DNA of 64,000 nt from Candidatus Phosphoribacter baldrii (lineage in GTDB: Bacteria; Actinomycetota; Actinomycetes; Actinomycetales; Dermatophilaceae): positions 496,001 through 560,000 of the forward strand of contig JADIZV010000002.1 in assembly GCA_016704565.1 (NCBI GenBank), read 5' to 3'. Positions within the stretch are counted from its first letter, which is position 1. Each line of letters begins with the position of its first letter. Shown here in pieces: positions 1-9,523 of this stretch. The notes under the pieces were generated by a model. That model was not told where the DNA came from. It was given only the letters and a program-made list of their open reading frames with translations, and searched no databases. Position numbers and translations under genes: made by a program.

Positions 1-2577
1 GGGCTGGGATTCGACGACCGGCGCTCGTATGCAACGATCGACGAGGACTACTACCGGTGGACCCAGTGGATCTTCACCCAGATCCGGGAGAGCTGGTATG
101 ACCCGCAGGCCGTGCGACCGGACGGCTCGCGTGGGGCGGCTCGCCCCATCGCCGAGCTGGTCGCTCAGCTGGCGGCGGGGGAGCGGTCTGTGCCTGAGCA
201 GGAGGGGCGGGCATGGACCGAGTTGTCGGCACGCGAGCAGGCGCGCGTGCTGGAGGGTTACCGGCTGGCCTATCCGTCGGAGGCGCCGGTCAACTGGTGC
301 CCCGGCCTGGGCACGGTGCTGTCCAACGAAGAGGTGACCAACGACGGCCGCTCGGAGCGGGGCAACTACCCCGTGTTCCGGCGCAACCTGCGTCAGTGGA
401 TGATGCGGATCACTTCGTATGCCGACCGGCTGGCCGACGACCTGGACCGGGTCGAGTGGCCTGAGAAGGTCAAGATCATGCAGCGCAACTGGATCGGCCG
501 GTCCGAGGGCGCGATGGTGACCTTCCCGGTGGCGACCGCCTCCGGTGAGCAGGCGGGGATCGAGGTCTTCACGACCCGACCGGACACGTTGTTCGGGGCG
601 ACCTTCATGGTCCTGGCGCCGGAACACCCCTTGGTGGACGCCATCGTCCCGGCCGGCGGGTGGCCGGAGGGCACCCGCGAGGTGTGGAAGGGCGCGGACG
701 CGGAGGCGACGAGCACGCCGGAGGCGGCGGTCGCGGCATACCGGCGAGCGACCTCGCGCAAGAGCGACGTCGAGCGGCAGATGGACGACCGGACCAAGAC
801 AGGGGTCTTCACGGGTGCGTTCGCGACGAACCCGGTGAACGGCAAGCCGATTCCGGTGTTCGTGGCCGATTACGTGCTGATGGGCTATGGGACGGGCGCC
901 ATCATGGCGGTGCCCGCGGGCGACCAGCGCGACTACGACTATGCGAGCGCGTTCGAGCTGCCGATCGTCGACGTCGTGGCGCCTGCGGGTTTGGCGGGCG
1001 GCGGCGAGGCATTGACTGGCTGGGCCGGGACGGTGGCTTTGGGCCAGGCATTCACCGAGGCTGGCGTCGCGGTCAACTCGGCGAACGACGAGGTGTCGCT
1101 CGACGGCCTGGGGACGGCCGAGGCGAAGGCGAGGATCACGGCATACCTGCAGGACAAGGGGATCGGTCGCGGGACGGTCAACTACCGCCTGCGGGACTGG
1201 TTGTTCAGTCGGCAGCGCTACTGGGGCGAGCCGTTCCCCGTCGTGTGGGACGAGGACGGTGTCGCGCACGCCCTGCCCGACTCGATGCTGCCGCTGACCC
1301 TGCCGGACGTGCCGGACTATTCGCCGAAGACCTACGACCCCGACGACTCGGGCAGCGAGCCGGAGCCGCCGCTGTCGCGGGTCGCCGAATGGGTCAACGT
1401 CGAGCTGGATCTGGGTGACGGGCGGGGGGTGCGACGGTTCCGCCGCGAGACCAACACGATGCCCAACTGGGCCGGATCCTGTTGGTACTACTTGCGTTAC
1501 CTGGACCCGGCCAACGGCGATGCGCTGGTCGACCCGGAGAACGAGCGCTATTGGGTGGGCCCGCAGGCAACCCCGGTGCCGGGTGCACCGGCGGGGACGC
1601 GGGACCCGGGCGGCGTCGACCTCTATGTCGGCGGCGTCGAGCATGCCGTGCTGCACCTGCTGTATGCCCGGTTCTGGCACAAGGTGCTGTTCGACTTGGG
1701 GCACCTGTCCAGTGAGGAGCCGTTCCGGACCTATTTCTCGCAGGGCTACATCCAGGCACCGGCGTTCACCGATGAGCGTGGGCAGTATGTCCCGGCGGAC
1801 GAGGTCATCGAGACGCCAGGGGCGCATGGGGCTGAGCCGACGTTCACCTGGGACGGGCAGCCGGTCCGCCGCGAGTTCGGCAAGATCGGCAAGTCGCTGA
1901 AGAACATGGTCAGCCCGGACGAGATGTATGCCGTCTACGGCGCCGACACCTTCCGGATCTACGAGATGTCGATGGGTCCGCTGGAGCTGTCCAAGCCCTG
2001 GGAGACCCGGGCTGTCGTGGGGTCGCAGCGGTTCCTGCAGCGGTTGTGGCGCAACGTCGTCGACGAAGTGACCGGGGGTTGCCGGGTCGTCGACGTGGCC
2101 GAGTCCGACCTGGACCCGGCGCTGCGGACGTTGCTGCACAAGACGATTGCCGGGGTTCGCGAGGACTACGAGGGGCTGCGCTTCAACACCGCCATCGCCA
2201 AGCTCATCGAGCTCAACAACGCAGTGACCAAGCTGGCCGAGCCGCCCCGCTCGGTCATGGAGCCGTTGGTGCAGATGGTCGCGCCGGTCGCGCCGCATAT
2301 CGCCGACGAGCTGTGGGAGCGGATGGGCGGGACCGGGTCGTTGGCGCTGGGACCGTTCCCCGTGGCCGACGAGGCGCTGCTCATCGAGGACACCGTCACG
2401 TGCGTCATCCAGATCAAGGGCAAGGTCCGGGATCGGGTCGACGTGCCGGCTGACATCTCCGAGGCCGACTTGCGCGAGCTGGTGCTGGCCCGTGAGAAGG
2501 TGTTGGCGGCGACGGCCGAGGGCATCCGCACCGTCATCGTCCGGCCGCCAACCCTGGTCAACGTCGTCCCCATGTGA
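1..2577 (+). CDS. leuS: Leucyl-tRNA synthetase, 3' part (5' end outside window)
   Basis: Charges tRNA-Leu with leucine in the cytoplasm (class Ia synthetase). The reading frame is open from base 1: the first codons read a YYRWTQWIF segment typical of LeuRS, so the ATG at 112 is internal and the gene begins upstream of the window. The CP1 editing domain is visible (TTRPDTLFGAT near residue 190 and GTGAIMAVPAGDQRD near residue 300). The KMSKS-type loop is KIGKS at about residue 628, a variant usual in actinobacterial LeuRS. The C-terminal anticodon-binding and tRNA-contact regions are complete and end in TGA. About 858 residues are present of an expected 930-960. A DegV gene follows 17 nt downstream on the same strand, so cotranscription is possible. 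Confidence 0.97.
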   Translation, partial: GLGFDDRRSYATIDEDYYRWTQWIFTQIRESWYDPQAVRPDGSRGAARPIAELVAQLAAGERSVPEQEGRAWTELSAREQARVLEGYRLAYPSEAPVNWCPGLGTVLSNEEVTNDGRSERGNYPVFRRNLRQWMMRITSYADRLADDLDRVEWPEKVKIMQRNWIGRSEGAMVTFPVATASGEQAGIEVFTTRPDTLFGATFMVLAPEHPLVDAIVPAGGWPEGTREVWKGADAEATSTPEAAVAAYRRATSRKSDVERQMDDRTKTGVFTGAFATNPVNGKPIPVFVADYVLMGYGTGAIMAVPAGDQRDYDYASAFELPIVDVVAPAGLAGGGEALTGWAGTVALGQAFTEAGVAVNSANDEVSLDGLGTAEAKARITAYLQDKGIGRGTVNYRLRDWLFSRQRYWGEPFPVVWDEDGVAHALPDSMLPLTLPDVPDYSPKTYDPDDSGSEPEPPLSRVAEWVNVELDLGDGRGVRRFRRETNTMPNWAGSCWYYLRYLDPANGDALVDPENERYWVGPQATPVPGAPAGTRDPGGVDLYVGGVEHAVLHLLYARFWHKVLFDLGHLSSEEPFRTYFSQGYIQAPAFTDERGQYVPADEVIETPGAHGAEPTFTWDGQPVRREFGKIGKSLKNMVSPDEMYAVYGADTFRIYEMSMGPLELSKPWETRAVVGSQRFLQRLWRNVVDEVTGGCRVVDVAESDLDPALRTLLHKTIAGVREDYEGLRFNTAIAKLIELNNAVTKLAEPPRSVMEPLVQMVAPVAPHIADELWERMGGTGSLALGPFPVADEALLIEDTVTCVIQIKGKVRDRVDVPADISEADLRELVLAREKVLAATAEGIRTVIVRPPTLVNVVPM

Positions 2578-2594
2578 GGTCAGGAGGCACCCAG

Positions 2595-3470
2595 ATGGGC
2601 GTCGCGATCGTCACCGACTCCACGGCATACCTCACCCCTGCCCAGGTGGCAGCGGCAGGTGCGCCGATCCGCGTGGTGCCCCTGCACGTCGTCATCGGGG
2701 GTCGCGAGCATCGTGAGGGCGTCGACGTGCGCGTCGAGGATCTCGCCGAGGCGCTGCGCCGGTTCGTGCCCGTGACGACCTCGCGGCCAGCACCGGCGGA
2801 GTTCCTCGCCATGTATGAGCAGCTGGCTGCCGATGGCGCGGATGCCATTGTCTCCGTGCACATTTCGGCGGACATGTCGGCGACGGTGCAGGGGGCGCAC
2901 CTGGCCGCCGCCCAGTCGCCCGTCCCCGTCACCGTGGTGGACTCCCGGGTGCTCGGGGCGGCCATGGGGTATGCCGCCCTGTCCGCGGCAGCGGCTGCGG
3001 GTGCGGGAGCCGATGCGGAAACCGTTGCGGCCGTGGCCCGTTCGCGGGCATCGGACGCCACGGTGGTGTTCTACGTCCACACCCTGGAGCATCTGCGGCG
3101 CGGCGGCCGGATCGGGTCGGCGTCGGCGTTGCTCGGCTCGGCGCTGGCGATCAAGCCGATCCTTGCCCTGACCGACGGGCATATCGCGCCCATCGAGAAG
3201 GTCCGCACCTCCGGCAAGGCTCTGGCGCGGATGGTGGAGCTAGCCGGAGCGGCCGCCGATCGGGCCCGGATGGCCGGGCGGATCGTGGACATCGAGGTGC
3301 AGCACCTGGACTTCGCGGCGCGGGCGACCGAGGTGGCCGACTCGCTGAGCGAACGGGTGGCCGACGCTGGGGAGATCAGAGTCGGGGAGTTGGGCGCGGT
3401 CGTCGGCGCGCACGTCGGGCCTGGGACGCTGGCGATCACGGTGTCGCCGCGTCCCGAGGGCGGTCGATAA
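2595..3470 (+). CDS. DegV family fatty-acid-binding protein
   Basis: DegV proteins bind a fatty acid in a cleft between two domains and deliver it to fatty-acid kinase or phospholipid synthesis. The start at 2595 is chosen because an AGGAGG ribosome site sits 8 nt before it; an in-frame GTG at 2574 would overlap leuS. The N-terminus VAIVTDSTAYLTP is the family signature (the TDS loop), followed by the G-V/D region and a HTLEHLRRGGRIG segment near residue 165 that lines the lipid site. At 291 residues it has the normal family length. It lies directly upstream of plsY, which uses acyl groups for phospholipid synthesis, so the two may work in the same pathway (inference from context). Confidence 0.93.
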   Translation: MGVAIVTDSTAYLTPAQVAAAGAPIRVVPLHVVIGGREHREGVDVRVEDLAEALRRFVPVTTSRPAPAEFLAMYEQLAADGADAIVSVHISADMSATVQGAHLAAAQSPVPVTVVDSRVLGAAMGYAALSAAAAAGAGADAETVAAVARSRASDATVVFYVHTLEHLRRGGRIGSASALLGSALAIKPILALTDGHIAPIEKVRTSGKALARMVELAGAAADRARMAGRIVDIEVQHLDFAARATEVADSLSERVADAGEIRVGELGAVVGAHVGPGTLAITVSPRPEGGR

Positions 3471-3472
3471 GC

Positions 3473-4153
3473 ATGCTCTCGGTAGGCAGGCTCGAGGTGG
3501 CGGGTGTGTTCCCGCTGGGACCGATCCAGATCTCGGTCGCTGACCTGTTGTGGTTCCTGGCCGGGGTGGCGGCGATGGTCGCCGTCGCGTTCTTCTGGGG
3601 TGGGATCAACCCGGCCACTCTCATTGGCAGACTTCTGGGTCGAGACGTCACTCGCGCCGGGTCGGGTAACCCGGGCGCGACCAACGCCGGCCGCGTCCTG
3701 GGGCGCAAGTGGGGAATCCTCGTCGGGGTGCTCGACGTCCTCAAGGGGTTCCTGCCGGCTTTCCTGGCCGCGCAGTTCTACGGACTGTTGGTGGGCTATC
3801 TGTTGGGGATCGCCGCAGTCCTTGGCCACGTCTTCTCGCCCTATTTGCGTGGCCGGGGAGGCAAGGGGGTCGCGACCGCCTTGGGTGCCATCCTCGGCGT
3901 GCACCCCTGGTATGCCGTCGTCCTCCTTCTCGTCTTCGTCGTCGTGTTCGCGCTGTCGCGGTGGGTGGCGCTGGGGTCGTTGGTCGCCGCGGGGGTCATG
4001 CTCGTAGGCGGGGCGTTGGCGGCCTCTGGAAATCTGCCTGGAGCGGCCGGTCTTCCGACGACGATCTGGGCGTGGGTGCTCGGCCTCATCATCTTGGCGC
4101 GGCATCGCGGGAACATCATCGCGCGGCTGCGGGCGTTGGGTCGGTTGGACTGA
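3473..4153 (+). CDS. plsY: Glycerol-3-phosphate acyltransferase PlsY
   Basis: Transfers an acyl group from acyl-phosphate to the sn-1 position of glycerol-3-phosphate, the first step of phospholipid synthesis, in the cytoplasmic membrane. The two hallmark motifs are clear: GSGNPGATN near residue 63 and GRGGKGVAT near residue 125. Five or more hydrophobic spans are visible, the first at about residues 22-42. The length of 226 residues is slightly above the usual ~200 because of an N-terminal extension. The ATG lies 2 nt after the DegV stop, so the genes are almost certainly cotranscribed. Confidence 0.95.
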   Translation: MLSVGRLEVAGVFPLGPIQISVADLLWFLAGVAAMVAVAFFWGGINPATLIGRLLGRDVTRAGSGNPGATNAGRVLGRKWGILVGVLDVLKGFLPAFLAAQFYGLLVGYLLGIAAVLGHVFSPYLRGRGGKGVATALGAILGVHPWYAVVLLLVFVVVFALSRWVALGSLVAAGVMLVGGALAASGNLPGAAGLPTTIWAWVLGLIILARHRGNIIARLRALGRLD

Positions 4154-4298
4154 ATCGTCTGGTGATTGCGATGGCCGGGGCTTCGGAGGGGAGCATCGGT
4201 CCTTCGGTTATCCACATGGGTCCGGACCGTCGTCCCACTGTCCACAGCTGATCGGGCGAGCCTGAGCGGGAGGGGGGCGGGCGGCATACCGTCCGGGC

Positions 4299-5330
4299 AT
4301 GGCGCGCACCCTGGATCTGGACGGAGCTTTGTCGGCGCGCGCTCGGGCCCTGTTGCACGGGACCGGTCGCGGGTCAGGTCCATTGCCGGGGTGGGTGCCG
4401 TCGCCTCCTCAAGCAACGGTTGGCGCCGCGGGTGCTCCCGTCGAGGGGGTTGCCGCGGCGGTTCGGTCCTGGGCGGTCGCGTGGCCGGACCCACGAGAGA
4501 AGCGCTCAACGGCGACTGCGACGGTCTCGGAGCCGGTTGAGGGTGACCCAGCTGCGGGGTCGTCGGCACGCCGCCCGGTGGGACGGCACCGCGCCCCCAG
4601 TCCATCGATGGTCACTATTCCTGGCAGTCTGACCGGAGCTCGCCTGCGGGCACGGGGGAGCGCCGTGCTCGCTGTGCTCGGGGTCGCCCTCGTGGCAGGC
4701 GTGGTGTTCGCGTTGCGGGTCACGGCCGCAACGCGCGCCGCCGAACCGGTGCCGCTGGCCCCGAGCCGGACTGGGCTGGTTGCTCGGTCGGTGCCGGTGG
4801 CCTTCGCCTCGGGCTCGGGCTCCGGCCTTGGCTCGACGGGGCCGCCAACGGGGGATGCCGGGGCCACAGCGCGCCTGCTGGTTATCCATGTCGTGGGCGA
4901 CGTGGCTGACCCAGGGGTCGTCCGAGTCCCCGAAGGGTCCCGGGTCGTTGATGTCATTGCCGCCGCTGGAGGAGCGCTCGCGTCGGCCGACCTGGAACGG
5001 ATCAACCTGGCCAGAGTGGTGGTTGATGGGGAACAGGTGCACGTCCCGGCCCCTGGCGAGCAGCTTCTCCCTAACACCAACGGTTCCGGGGGTGGCGGGG
5101 CGGTCGGACAGGGAAGCGGCACCGGCCCCATTGCCGCAGGCCCGGTGAACCTCAATACGGCCGACCTAGCCCAGCTGGACACCTTGCCGGGGGTCGGTCC
5201 GGTCCTGGCCCAGCGGATCCTGGACTGGCGCAGCGCTCATGGCCGCTTCTCCAGCGTGGATGAGCTGGGGGAGGTGAGTGGCATCGGGGAGAAGCTGTTG
5301 GCCCAACTCACTCCGAAGGTGACCGTGTGA
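4299..5330 (+). CDS. comEA: Competence protein ComEA (SLBB + helix-hairpin-helix)
   Basis: Membrane-anchored DNA receptor that binds incoming double-stranded DNA outside the membrane during natural transformation. A long charged N-terminal cytoplasmic stretch (about 115 residues) precedes one transmembrane segment near residues 120-142 (AVLAVLGVALVAGVVFAL). An SLBB domain follows near 190-245 (VVGDVADPGVVRVPEG...), then a Gly-rich linker, then a C-terminal HhH DNA-binding domain (NLNTADLAQLDTLPGVGPVLAQ... and SGIGEKLLAQL). The order of domains is normal for actinobacterial ComEA. The stop codon overlaps the comEC start by four bases (GTGA), showing translational coupling. Confidence 0.93.
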   Translation: MARTLDLDGALSARARALLHGTGRGSGPLPGWVPSPPQATVGAAGAPVEGVAAAVRSWAVAWPDPREKRSTATATVSEPVEGDPAAGSSARRPVGRHRAPSPSMVTIPGSLTGARLRARGSAVLAVLGVALVAGVVFALRVTAATRAAEPVPLAPSRTGLVARSVPVAFASGSGSGLGSTGPPTGDAGATARLLVIHVVGDVADPGVVRVPEGSRVVDVIAAAGGALASADLERINLARVVVDGEQVHVPAPGEQLLPNTNGSGGGGAVGQGSGTGPIAAGPVNLNTADLAQLDTLPGVGPVLAQRILDWRSAHGRFSSVDELGEVSGIGEKLLAQLTPKVTV

Positions 5331-7786
5331 ACGGGCCGAAGAGCCCCGCTGAGCGACGCGTCGATGTCCGGCTGTTGATCCCCGCCCTCGCGGCATGGGC
5401 TGTGGACGTCCTGCTGTTGTGGGCCGGTTCGCCCGCTGGGGTGGTCGCCACGGTGGCCGTGGTCTCAGGTCTGGGCGCGGCCCTGGTCCTGATGCGGACC
5501 CTCGCTCCGGGCCTCATGCCGGGCCGAGGAGGGGGCCCGGCTAGGGGCCGGGCAGGGAGCACACAACGATCTCGGTCGCCATCAGCCGGGGCGCAGGTCT
5601 GGTCGATGGTGGCTGGGCTCACCGGTGCCGCAGTCGCCCTGACGACGACGTGCTTGGCGGGACAGGGGGCGATCCGCACGGCAGGCGCCGTGGGGGAGTG
5701 GGCCGGCGAGCGGGCGAGCGTCGTCGTCGAAGGCGTCGCCGTGAGCGATCCGAGGCGGGTGCGGGCGCGTGCGGATCGGCTCGGAGAGGCTGGCCGCGTG
5801 GTTCTCACGGCCAGGCTGGTCACCGTGACCGCGCGGGGAGCGGTGAGCCAGGTCGATGCGCCCGTGCTCATCATCGGCGACGCCTCCTGGGCGGGGCTGC
5901 AGTGGCGGGAAGGGTTCGTGGCCCGAGGGCGGCTGGCACCTGCCGAGCCTGGCGACGATGTCGTCGCCCTGCTCCGAGCAGCCGGCCCACCCGAGGTCAC
6001 CGTCGAGGCGCCCTGGGTGGCGCGGGGGGCGGCATACATCCGAGAACGGTTCCGAGCGGCGACGGCGCGCTTGCCGCCGGATGCCGCAGGGCTGGTGCCA
6101 GCCCTCGTCATCGGCGACACGTCAACCACTCCTGATGACCTCGCTGCGGCGATGACCACCGCCGGGATGTCCCACCTGTCTGCGGTCAGTGGCTCGAACG
6201 TCGCTATTGTTCTGGCGGCTGCGTTGGGGCTGGCCCGGCTGGCGGGGGTTCGGCGCCGTTGGCGTCCCGTGGTGGCGTGCGCCGTCCTTGCAGGATTCGT
6301 CGTCCTGGCCCGTCCGGAGCCCAGCGTCGTTCGGGCTGCGGTCATGGGCGTGGTGGGCCTAGCGGGGCTCACCGTGTCGCGGCGCCGCGCGGGCGTTCCG
6401 GCGCTGGCTGGGTCGGTTGTCGTGCTGCTGTGCTGGGATCCGTGGTTGGCGCGCTCGTATGGCTTCGCCCTGTCGGTCCTCGCGACGTTGGGACTGCTCG
6501 TCCTGGCCCGTCCATGGGGTGAGCGGATCGGTGCGCTGCTGCCCTCGCCGCTGAGGAGCTGGGGACCGGCGTTGGCGGTCCCTGTCGCGGCGCAAGTGAT
6601 GTGCGCTCCTGTCGTCGTGCTGTTGCAGGCCACGGTGTCACTGGTGGCCATTCCGGCCAATCTCGTGGCCGATCCGTTTGTCGCCCCCGCGACCATCCTT
6701 GGGGTGGCGACGGCCGTCGTGTCCGTGGTTTGGGTCGATGCGGCGGCGCTGCTCGCCTGGCTGGCGGCCGTGCCCGCCCTCGCCATTGCGGCCGTGGCCC
6801 GGACCGGAGCTGGTATGCCGTTCGGCTCGCTCCCGTGGCCCGCTGGACCAGGTGGGGCTCTGTTGTTGGCCGGGTTGACGGTGGCGGGGCTCGTCATGGC
6901 GCCGTGGTTGCGATTGCGGGTCGTCCAACGGCCGGTGGCGGCGCTCGCTGCTGTCGCGGTGACGGTCGGCGCCACGATGCCGACCCGTGACCTGACTTGG
7001 CCGATGCCAGGGTGGGCCCTCGTGGCGTGCGATGTCGGGCAAGGGGACAGTTTCGTCCTTGCGACCACACCCGGTCATGCGGTGCTTGTCGACGTCGGCC
7101 CAGATCCGGCGCTCGTCGATGCCTGCCTGGGACGTTTGGGGGTCCGGGTGCTGGATGCGGTCGTTCTCACGCACTTCCATGCCGATCACGTTGACGGGCT
7201 CCCTGGCGCACTTCGGGGCCGGGAGGTCCGCGAGATCCTCACGTCAGCCGTGGAGGACCCGGCGTTTCAGGTGGGGCAGGTGCTCGAATGGGCCACCCGG
7301 GCTGGGGTGGCGATCGAGCCGCTGGTGGCCGGTGATCGGCTGGAGTGGCCGGGGATCACGGCCCGGGTGTGGTGGCCAGCCAGGGTGATCCACGACGGGT
7401 CGGTCCCGAACAACGGGTCGGTGGTGATGACCGTTGACGTGGGCGGGCTCCATGCGGTGCTGCTGGGCGACATCGAACGTGAAGCAGCACGGGCGGTCCT
7501 CGGGTTGATTCGGCGCGACTCCGAGGTCCCGGGCTGGGCGGTTGACATCGTCAAGGTCGCCCACCACGGGTCGGCCAACACCGAGCCGGCCCTGTTGGAC
7601 GCCCTACCGGCCGCAGTCGCCGTGATCAGCGTGGGCGCCGGGAACGACTACGGTCACCCCGCTCCCTCGACCTTGGCTGCGTTGGGGGCCAGGGGTATGC
7701 AGGTCCTGCGCACTGACACCGACGGAGACATCGCCCTCGGGCGGCCATCCGGCGGCCCTCTGCTCGTCGCGACCCGGGGGCCGTGA
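5327..7786 (+). CDS. comEC: ComEC/Rec2 DNA uptake channel protein
   Basis: Integral membrane protein thought to form the channel that imports one DNA strand during transformation. The GTG start overlaps the comEA stop. The N-terminal part has several membrane spans and a DUF4131-like periplasmic domain. The central competence domain (from about residue 250, SHLSAVSGSNVAIVLAAALGLARL) is polytopic. The C-terminal third is a metallo-beta-lactamase fold with the metal-binding HFHADHVDGL near residue 620 and VAHHGSANTE near residue 745, proposed to degrade the non-transported strand. Length of 819 residues is normal. The usual actinobacterial follower holA is not seen here; the next gene is a convergent DUF4395 gene. 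Confidence 0.95.
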   Translation: MNGPKSPAERRVDVRLLIPALAAWAVDVLLLWAGSPAGVVATVAVVSGLGAALVLMRTLAPGLMPGRGGGPARGRAGSTQRSRSPSAGAQVWSMVAGLTGAAVALTTTCLAGQGAIRTAGAVGEWAGERASVVVEGVAVSDPRRVRARADRLGEAGRVVLTARLVTVTARGAVSQVDAPVLIIGDASWAGLQWREGFVARGRLAPAEPGDDVVALLRAAGPPEVTVEAPWVARGAAYIRERFRAATARLPPDAAGLVPALVIGDTSTTPDDLAAAMTTAGMSHLSAVSGSNVAIVLAAALGLARLAGVRRRWRPVVACAVLAGFVVLARPEPSVVRAAVMGVVGLAGLTVSRRRAGVPALAGSVVVLLCWDPWLARSYGFALSVLATLGLLVLARPWGERIGALLPSPLRSWGPALAVPVAAQVMCAPVVVLLQATVSLVAIPANLVADPFVAPATILGVATAVVSVVWVDAAALLAWLAAVPALAIAAVARTGAGMPFGSLPWPAGPGGALLLAGLTVAGLVMAPWLRLRVVQRPVAALAAVAVTVGATMPTRDLTWPMPGWALVACDVGQGDSFVLATTPGHAVLVDVGPDPALVDACLGRLGVRVLDAVVLTHFHADHVDGLPGALRGREVREILTSAVEDPAFQVGQVLEWATRAGVAIEPLVAGDRLEWPGITARVWWPARVIHDGSVPNNGSVVMTVDVGGLHAVLLGDIEREAARAVLGLIRRDSEVPGWAVDIVKVAHHGSANTEPALLDALPAAVAVISVGAGNDYGHPAPSTLAALGARGMQVLRTDTDGDIALGRPSGGPLLVATRGP

Positions 7787-7897
7787 TCCAGAGCGTTCGG
7801 GATCGCCACGGATCAGCGCGGTCGGCGAAGGTCAGCGCGGGAAGATCAGCATGGGTCGGGCCTGGCCGGCTGCGAAGGGTCGGGTGATTCTGGCGGC

Positions 7898-8422
7898 TCA
7901 AGCGGTTTGTTGGCTCGCCAACGCCGTCCGGCTCGTGATGTCGGCGCACTCCAGGCAGATCCGCTCGGGGACCCAACCCAGCCGGATGAGCTGGGCGAAG
8001 ACGACGCAGCCGACACAGATGCCGGCGGCAGCTTCGAGGGCCGGGAAGACGACCATGATCGCGCCGATGGCGAACACTGTAGTCGCGGCGCCAGCCGATC
8101 CGGTGGCTGCATGAACGAGGGCGAACACCGTTGCCAACGAGGTGAGGACCGCGCCGATGCTGGCGGCGAACCGCTTCGGTGCGCCCGGCGTGGGACGACC
8201 GCCAGCGGAAACCCGCGGACGGACCGTGCGCAGGACGAGCTGCGCGATCGGGCTGAGCCGGGGCCCGAACACACTGCGCAGGACGAAGTCGACGGCGAGG
8301 ACGGCATACAGCCACCAGGCTCCCGAGACCAAGGCGACGATGCCGACGATCAACACGACAGCGGCGACGAGGCGGACGGTCACCTCGTCGACGACGGAGG
8401 GAAACCCGGGGCGCAGATCCAT
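7898..8422 (-). CDS. DUF4395 family membrane protein
   Basis: A predicted membrane protein of unknown function, 174 residues. Family features are the central FGPRLSPIAQLVLR segment (about residues 52-66) and the ICVGC motif near residue 137 with a second Cys pair near the C-terminus (ICLEC). Four hydrophobic spans are visible (about 15-45, 85-105, 112-130, 133-150). The paired cysteines next to the membrane suggest thiol chemistry or metal binding, and DUF4395 genes often sit near thioredoxin-type genes in other genomes; no such partner is present here. It runs convergent to comEC with a 111-nt gap. Confidence 0.85.
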   Translation of the reverse strand: MDLRPGFPSVVDEVTVRLVAAVVLIVGIVALVSGAWWLYAVLAVDFVLRSVFGPRLSPIAQLVLRTVRPRVSAGGRPTPGAPKRFAASIGAVLTSLATVFALVHAATGSAGAATTVFAIGAIMVVFPALEAAAGICVGCVVFAQLIRLGWVPERICLECADITSRTALASQQTA

Positions 8423-8512
8423 GCGGAGATTATGGGTCTGATAAGGAAGACTTATGACAGGTGCCCGCGATATGGACAGGGCGGTCGCACCATGGATGCT
8501 TGGGGGAGCGGG

Positions 8513-9439
8513 TCAGCGGCGAACCAGTGTCTTCGTCCGAGACCTGGCGCTCTCTTCCAGCGCTTCCAGGGTGGCCGCGACGGCCGGGACGCGTTGCAGG
8601 TCCTCAGTCGTCACCGCGTGAATCTGTCGGCGCGAGGGCGGCATGAGCGGGCGCGCGACGATGCCGTCCTCGTGGGCGGCTTCGAGGATGAGATCGGGGA
8701 CCAACGCCACCCCGAGTCCCGCCCGGACCAGCCCAAGCACCGCGACGTAATCCTCGGTCTCGAAGGCCACGTTGGGGGAGAAGCCGGCCCCCTGCGCCAG
8801 GGACACCAAGTGCCCCCGGCAGCGCGGACACCCTGCAATCCAGGAATCCTGCGACACATCGGCAAGGTTGACGACCGACTGACCTGCCTGCGGGTGATCC
8901 GGTGGCATCGCCAAACGGACCTCGTCCTCCATGAGGGGGCGGATGACGAACGCGTCGAGGTCCTCGCCGCGCCCCACGTCGGTCCCCTCGTAGGCGAACG
9001 CCACCGCCAGATCGCAGTCCCCGGCCCGCAGCGCGGCGAGGGATTCGGGCGGCTCGCCCTCAGAGAATCGCACCGAGACCTCGGGGAACCGCCGCTTGAG
9101 CAGGGCCAGCGCCTTGGGCACGAGCGAGGCCGAGGAGGACGGGAAGGCCATCAGTCGCACTCGGCCGGAGCGCAGCCCCGCGATTGCGGCGACCTCCTCC
9201 TCGGCCGCATCGAGGGCCGCGAGCACGGTGACGGCATGGCGGGCGAGCACCTCGCCGGCCTCGGTGAGCCGGACGTTGCGCCCCAGGCGTTCGACGAGGG
9301 CCGTGCCGGTGCGCTGCTCGAGGCGCCGAACCATCTGCGAGATCGCCGGTTGGGTGAACCCGAGGGAGGTCGCCGCAGCGGTGAAGCTGCCCTCGTCGGC
9401 GATGGCCTTCATGACCCGAAGGCCGGCGGCGTCGATCAT
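8513..9439 (-). CDS. LysR-type transcriptional regulator
   Basis: DNA-binding regulator of 308 residues. The N-terminal winged helix-turn-helix is clear (LRVMKAIADEGSFTAAATSLGFTQPAISQMVRRLEQ... split here at residues ~6-40), followed by the linker helix and a periplasmic-binding-protein-type effector domain (about 90-300). The reading frame is open far upstream, but the start at 9439 (MIDAAG) is chosen because it places the HTH at the usual distance from the N-terminus; longer versions run antisense into the sirtuin gene. The gene is divergent from the sirtuin gene with only 84 nt between the starts, so it may regulate that gene (inference). The ligand is unknown. Confidence 0.93.
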   Translation of the reverse strand: MIDAAGLRVMKAIADEGSFTAAATSLGFTQPAISQMVRRLEQRTGTALVERLGRNVRLTEAGEVLARHAVTVLAALDAAEEEVAAIAGLRSGRVRLMAFPSSSASLVPKALALLKRRFPEVSVRFSEGEPPESLAALRAGDCDLAVAFAYEGTDVGRGEDLDAFVIRPLMEDEVRLAMPPDHPQAGQSVVNLADVSQDSWIAGCPRCRGHLVSLAQGAGFSPNVAFETEDYVAVLGLVRAGLGVALVPDLILEAAHEDGIVARPLMPPSRRQIHAVTTEDLQRVPAVAATLEALEESARSRTKTLVRR

Positions 9440-9523
9440 GGGCCGATCATAACGTCCGGTTATCGCACCGCAAAGGATGCGGCGCACAGGTAATGCCTGG
9501 GTGTGGCGGCATACTTGCGGAGC

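Noticed and set aside
5308..7068. 586-codon minus-strand frame across comEC
   Set aside because: Thr/Ala/Arg-rich antisense shadow of a well-conserved gene; no motif.
7787..7897. Search for holA after comEC
   Set aside because: The usual neighbour gene is not present; only a 111-nt gap before a convergent gene, so nothing to annotate.
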